From Lysobacterales bacterium (GTDB lineage Bacteria; Pseudomonadota; Gammaproteobacteria; Xanthomonadales; SZUA-5), in NCBI GenBank assembly GCA_022844135.1, contig JALHMG010000004.1, positions 90,232 to 154,231 on the forward strand: a stretch of 64,000 nt of DNA, written 5' to 3'. A model generated the notes under the pieces. The model ran no database searches. It had not been told where the DNA came from and saw nothing but the letters and a program-made list of their open reading frames with translations. This document shows positions 60,685 to 64,000 of this stretch, in pieces (position 1 is the stretch's first letter; each line of letters opens with the position of its first letter). The translations under genes were made by a program, and so were the position numbers.

Positions 60685-61455
60685 TTAGGACGGCGCAAAG
60701 CCGGGTAAACGCGCGGCGCGCGGGCCGCCAAAACACTCCTGGATCCAGGGATGCGGATGATGCGCGACACGCGCCGGCGCATCGGCGACGACGATGTGCC
60801 GATCGGCGATCACCGCAACACGATCGCACACCGCGAATACGCTATCGAGATCGTGGGTGACCAGAATCACGGTCAAACCCAGCGCGCTGGCGAGCGTGCG
60901 GATGAGTTGGTCGAAGCCGGTGGCGCCGATCGGATCCAAACCGCTGGTGGGCTCATCGAGGAACAGAACGTCTGGATCGAGCGCCAGCGCGCGGGCGATG
61001 CCGGCGCGTTTGCGCATCCCGCCCGAGAGGTGCTCCGGGTACTTGTCGGCGGCATCCGGCGGCAGACCCACCAGCGCCAGCTTCAGGCGCGCCAGCTCGA
61101 TCATGAAACCCTCGCGCAATCGCGTGTACTCCTTGAGCGGCACCAGCACGTTTTCCAGCACCGTGAGCGATGAAAACAGCGCGCCATCCTGGAACATCAC
61201 GCCCAACCGGCGCTCGACGCGCTGACGTTCCTCATCGCGCATCTGCGCGCGGTCCCGCCCAAACCACAACACCTGACCGGCCGACGGTTCGCGCAGGCCC
61301 AGGATCGTGCGCACCAGCACGCTCTTGCCGGCGCCCGAGCCGCCGACCAGCCCGAGCACTTCGCCACTGTTGATCGTCAGGTCCAGCCGCTCGTGCACGA
61401 TTTGCGCGCCGAAGCGGTTGGTCAGCTCGCGCACCTCAATCACCGGCGCCGTCAC
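60685..61455 (-). CDS. MlaF-type ABC ATP-binding protein
   Basis: 256 residues from GTG 61455, overlapping the permease stop (GTGA). Walker A is GGSGAGKS at 38-45, the signature LSGGMRKRAGIARAL, and Walker B VLFLDEP. EPTSGLDPIGA and the DLDSVFAVCDRVAV H-loop region follow. The LSGGMRKR signature is the hallmark of MCE-linked importers or exporters. It energises the adjacent MlaE-like permease in retrograde or anterograde phospholipid transport. Confidence 0.95.
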   Translation of the reverse strand: MTAPVIEVRELTNRFGAQIVHERLDLTINSGEVLGLVGGSGAGKSVLVRTILGLREPSAGQVLWFGRDRAQMRDEERQRVERRLGVMFQDGALFSSLTVLENVLVPLKEYTRLREGFMIELARLKLALVGLPPDAADKYPEHLSGGMRKRAGIARALALDPDVLFLDEPTSGLDPIGATGFDQLIRTLASALGLTVILVTHDLDSVFAVCDRVAVIADRHIVVADAPARVAHHPHPWIQECFGGPRAARLPGFAPS

Positions 61456-62537
61456 CAGCCGATCTCCCGGAACAGGATGGCGAAGAGGGCGTCGAACAGG
61501 ATCACCAGGAAAATCGCCTGCACCACACTCGCCGTCGTATGGCGACCGACCGCCTCGGCGCTGCCGCTCACCGACAGGCCTTGCCGACACGCAGTGAGCG
61601 CAATCAACAGCGCGAAGATCGGCGCCTTGATCATGCCCACAAAGAAATGCCGCAACTCCGCCGCTTCCTGAAGGCGCGCCAGAAACAATCCTGGCGAAAT
61701 ACCCAGCGACAGCGAGCCCACCAGCGCGCCGCCCAGGATGCCCGCCAGCACCGCGAGAAACGCGACCAGCGGCAGCATCACGATCAGCGCCAGCGTGCGC
61801 GGCAGCACCAAGAGTTCAATCGGGTCCAGGCCCAGAGCGCGGATCGCATCGATCTCTTCGCGCGCCCGCATCATGCCGATCTCGGCAGTAAACGCGCTGC
61901 CCGATCGCCCGGCGAGCAGGATGGCGGTAAGCAGCACGCCAAACTCGCGCAAGAACGAGTAGGTCACCAGCTCCACCGTGAGCACCGCCGCACCAAAATC
62001 GGCTAGCACCGTGGCGCCTAAAAACGCCACCACGGCGCCCACCAGAAAACTGAGCAGGCAGACGATCGGCACCGCGTCGAGCCCGGCGCGCTCCATATGA
62101 AACACGGTTGCGGTCAAGCGCAGGCGGCGCCGGCCCAGAGCCACTTGCACGGCACGTTCGAGCACCAGACCCGTGAAACCGAGCAGCGCCAGCGCTTCGT
62201 TTTTGGCGCGCACCATGGCGATGCCGGCGCGCTCCAGCATGCCCAGCAAGCCGTGGGCGCGTGGCAGCTTCGCAACCTTCGTCGCGCGCCGCGCGACAAT
62301 GAGTTCGATGAGTTTTTCCGCCGCCGGCGAGAAGCCAATGCGCTCTGTGGTGTCGCCGCAGAAACGCGTCAGCAACAACAAGGCGCCGGCACTGTCGATA
62401 GACGCCAACGCCGCGCCATGGACGCGCGCCGCCGCCGGCTGCGGCGCCAGCTGCGCCTCCAGGCTGGCGATCGCTTCCAAAGTCCAGTGGCCGCGCAAAT
62501 GCAGATCGCGCTGCTCCCAGGTGAACTCGGCAGACAT
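61452..62537 (-). CDS. MlaE family permease with N-terminal STAS domain
   Basis: 361 residues, about 100 more than MlaE. Residues 1-100 form a STAS/MlaB-like domain (WEQRDLHLRGHWTLEAIASLEAQL, ASIDSAGALLLLTRFCGDTTERIGFS). The permease domain covers 110-361 (FHMERAGLDAVPIVCLLSFLVGAVVAFLGATVLADFGA and LLAGRSGSAFTAEIGMMRAREEIDAIRALGLDPIELLVLPR). The fused STAS domain takes the place of the separate MlaB subunit. First gene of the Mla/MCE operon. Confidence 0.95.
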   Translation of the reverse strand: MSAEFTWEQRDLHLRGHWTLEAIASLEAQLAPQPAAARVHGAALASIDSAGALLLLTRFCGDTTERIGFSPAAEKLIELIVARRATKVAKLPRAHGLLGMLERAGIAMVRAKNEALALLGFTGLVLERAVQVALGRRRLRLTATVFHMERAGLDAVPIVCLLSFLVGAVVAFLGATVLADFGAAVLTVELVTYSFLREFGVLLTAILLAGRSGSAFTAEIGMMRAREEIDAIRALGLDPIELLVLPRTLALIVMLPLVAFLAVLAGILGGALVGSLSLGISPGLFLARLQEAAELRHFFVGMIKAPIFALLIALTACRQGLSVSGSAEAVGRHTTASVVQAIFLVILFDALFAILFREIGW

Positions 62538-62645
62538 CGTTGAGCAGATTCTTGGATGAGATATCCCATGCTAATCGTCCGGACGGCGATTCATGCAAAG
62601 ATTCGATTGACGCTGATCAACTGCGGCGTGCGCCGCACCCCGGAA

Positions 62646-62684
62646 CGCCGCCCCACGGAACGCCGAGTTGCACTCGGCGCTTTT
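62646..62684. repeat. 39-bp hairpin element, copy 1
   Basis: 39 bp identical to 62703-62741. Within it CGCCGAG (62661-62667) and CTCGGCG (62673-62679) form a stem with loop TTGCA, followed by CTTTT (62680-62684). It resembles a terminator for the plus strand, though no plus gene ends here. Confidence 0.75.
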
Positions 62685-62702
62685 CCCTCAGAAACAAGAC
62701 CA

Positions 62703-62741
62703 CGCCGCCCCACGGAACGCCGAGTTGCACTCGGCGCTTTT
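62703..62741. repeat. 39-bp hairpin element, copy 2
   Basis: An exact copy of 62646-62684, 57 bp downstream. The stem lies at 62718-62724 and 62730-62736, followed by CTTTT. Together with copy 1 it fills the gap between the Mla-type operon start and the end of the TPR gene. The repeated, hairpin-forming nature suggests a mobile extragenic element or a duplicated terminator. Confidence 0.75.
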
Positions 62742-62755
62742 GGTCGAAGACCAGG

Positions 62756-64000
62756 TTACGCTGGTGGCGACGGTTTCTGGTCATCGCCCTCGTCGGCATC
62801 GCCGTCGTTGAACCGGATCGCGCCGGTTTGAATCAAGCCAACAACAATCGCTCGCAGCGTCTCGATCGGCAGTTCTTCGGGCGGTCCGGTCAACTCGTTG
62901 GCGGCCATCACCTGCCGCAATAGCGCCTGCGCCGCAGGATCGGCGAAGAATTGCCGCACCAGCGCTTCCGGGATGTCGGGCAGTGGATGCGAATCACGCA
63001 TTCCCAATGCCGCCGCGACACGTTGCAATAGCGCAACATCGGGCTCCAGTCCCGCCAATTGCGCGGCTCGCACATAAGTTTGTGCAAGCGCCGTCGTCCA
63101 GTTCCCAAATGCCTCCCGTCGCTTTTCGGTGAGTGGCAGGATGACCACTAGACCTTCGGCTGCCAAATCGACGGCCGCTTGCGGGTGATCGTTGGCCATT
63201 CGGATTTCAGCATTCGCCCCGAGGCTCATCGCCAGATCGGGCAAGAACGCTTCCGGGCTCGCGGTGGCGAGCTGGCGGTAGAGTTCGAGTGCCTCCTGCG
63301 CGGCGGCGAGGGCTTCCTCGTGGCGGCCGAGGTCAGAAAAGAGGCCGCCGATGTTGTTGAGACTCATCGCCAGATCGGGCAAGAACGCGTCCGGTCGCGC
63401 GGTGGCGAGCTTTCGGTGGAGTTCGAGTGCCTCCTGCGCGGCGGCGAGGGCTTCCTCGTGGCGGCCGAGGTCAGAAAAGAGGCCGCCGATGTTGTTGAGA
63501 CTCGTCGCCAGATCGGGCAAAAACGCGTCCGGTCGCGCGGTGGCGAGCTGGCGCCGGAGTTCGAGCGCCTCCTGCGCGGCGGCGAGGGCTTCCTCGTGGC
63601 GGCCGAGGTCAGAAAAGAGGCCGCCGATGTTGTTGAGACTCGTCGCCAGATCGGGCAAAAACGCGTCCGGTCGCGCGGTGGCGAGCTGGCGCCGGAGTTC
63701 GAGCGCCTCCTGCGCGGCGGCGAGCGCTTCCTCGCGGCGGCCGAGGTCAGAAAAGAAACTGCCGATGTTGTTGAGACTCGTCGCCAGATCGGGCAAAAAC
63801 GCGTCCGGTCGCGCGGCGGCGAGCTGGCGGTGGAGTTCGAGCGCCTCCTGCGCGGCGGCGAGGGCTTCCTCGCGGCGGCCGAGTTCAGAAAAGAAACTGC
63901 CGATGTTGTTGAGACTCGTCGCCAGATCGGGCAAAAACGCGTCCGGGCGCGCGGTGGCGAGCTGGCGGTGGAGTTCGAGCGCCTCCTGCGCGGCGGCGAG
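62756..64000 (-). CDS. TPR repeat protein, 3' part, with recently duplicated repeats
   Basis: The frame is open from the window end at 64000; an internal ATG at 63934 is not the real start. At least 415 residues are visible. They contain five copies of a 46-residue unit (PDLATSLNNIGSFFSELGRR, then EEALAAAQEALELHRQLAAA, then RPDAFL), a kinesin-light-chain-like TPR pair. A non-repeated C-terminal domain of about 170 residues follows (NDHPQAAVDLAAEGLVVILPL to QKPSPPA). Such TPR arrays are common in STAND or caspase-linked proteins, but the N-terminal domain lies outside the window. The end is rich in Asp, Glu and Pro. Confidence 0.85.
   Translation of the reverse strand, partial: LAAAQEALELHRQLATARPDAFLPDLATSLNNIGSFFSELGRREEALAAAQEALELHRQLAAARPDAFLPDLATSLNNIGSFFSDLGRREEALAAAQEALELRRQLATARPDAFLPDLATSLNNIGGLFSDLGRHEEALAAAQEALELRRQLATARPDAFLPDLATSLNNIGGLFSDLGRHEEALAAAQEALELHRKLATARPDAFLPDLAMSLNNIGGLFSDLGRHEEALAAAQEALELYRQLATASPEAFLPDLAMSLGANAEIRMANDHPQAAVDLAAEGLVVILPLTEKRREAFGNWTTALAQTYVRAAQLAGLEPDVALLQRVAAALGMRDSHPLPDIPEALVRQFFADPAAQALLRQVMAANELTGPPEELPIETLRAIVVGLIQTGAIRFNDGDADEGDDQKPSPPA
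63350..64000. repeat. 138-bp tandem repeat array coding TPR units
   Basis: The marker GTTGTTGAGACT starts at 63353, 63491, 63629, 63767 and 63905, an exact 138-bp period (46 codons). Copies differ at only a few positions, such as the LHRQ/LRRQ/LYRQ and SFFSDLGRR/GLFSDLGRH variants. The near-identity at DNA level means the copies were duplicated or homogenised recently. Confidence 0.95.

Noticed and set aside
63350..64000. CRISPR-like repeats
   Set aside because: The 138-bp repeats are coding TPR units without spacers; no CRISPR array or cas gene is in the window.

Overview
The window reads as chromosomal DNA from a GC-rich gammaproteobacterium, most plausibly order Lysobacterales (Xanthomonadales; Rhodanobacteraceae-like). 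The grounds are the pheT-ihfA-merR order, two AstA-type arginine succinyltransferases with a GlxA/AraC regulator, a GspA/GspB pair, an Oar-like TonB receptor ending in Phe, and a secreted protein ending in FANGFE. This placement is inferred from gene content; no 16S or tRNA gene was seen. Coding density is high. Many junctions are 4-base stop/start overlaps, several using GTG or TTG starts.

Layout. 1-720: tail of a PglF/WbpM-type nucleotide-sugar dehydratase. 730-6396 (minus): YIP1 protein, MacA-like adaptor, ABC ATPase, MacB-like permease and two membrane proteins. 6663-9524 (plus): a secreted protein with a papain-like N-terminal domain and an extremely acidic tail, then a small membrane-anchored protein. 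9786-10444: FitAB/VapBC-type toxin-antitoxin. 10459-13642 (minus): GspA, GspB, rhomboid protease. 13711-13804: heptanucleotide repeat directly before a CoxE-like VWA gene. 15653-18653 (minus): transglutaminase, secreted YncE/propeller-like protein and VanY peptidase, coupled by GTGA overlaps. 18745-23102: purT, a REP-like element, a TonB receptor and a broken HicB-like antitoxin. 23326-27242 (plus): arginine succinyltransferase cluster. 27278-32353: small membrane proteins, a dual-specificity phosphatase, Leu/Phe dehydrogenase, PhoD, a candidate structured RNA with terminator, and the FANGFE protein. 32617-39355: pheT (no pheS beside it), ihfA, merR, hisS and a histidine-ammonia-lyase-like gene. 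39500-44096: ECF sigma, anti-sigma-like and PDZ proteins facing a Ser/Thr kinase-TPR protein.

44248-54335 is the most interesting block: YjfI, a PspA-like coiled-coil protein, a 115-residue unknown, YqiJ, a YqiK flotillin, a 55-residue ORF, a DUF433/DUF5615 toxin-antitoxin-like pair and a 1741-residue AAA+ ATPase. All are on the plus strand and most are translationally coupled. The block begins at a promoter overlapped by a 13-bp palindrome. The likely theme is membrane-domain organisation or envelope-stress repair by a flotillin/PspA/AAA+ machine, with an addiction-like module wedged before the ATPase. No function has been shown here.

54472-64000 (minus): DsbA-like oxidoreductase, two membrane proteins (one MgtC/SapB), a large secreted unknown, a complete Mla/MCE lipid-transport operon (permease with STAS domain, ATPase, MCE protein, lipoprotein), a duplicated 39-bp hairpin element, and the 3' part of a TPR gene made of nearly identical 138-bp repeats that runs off the window.
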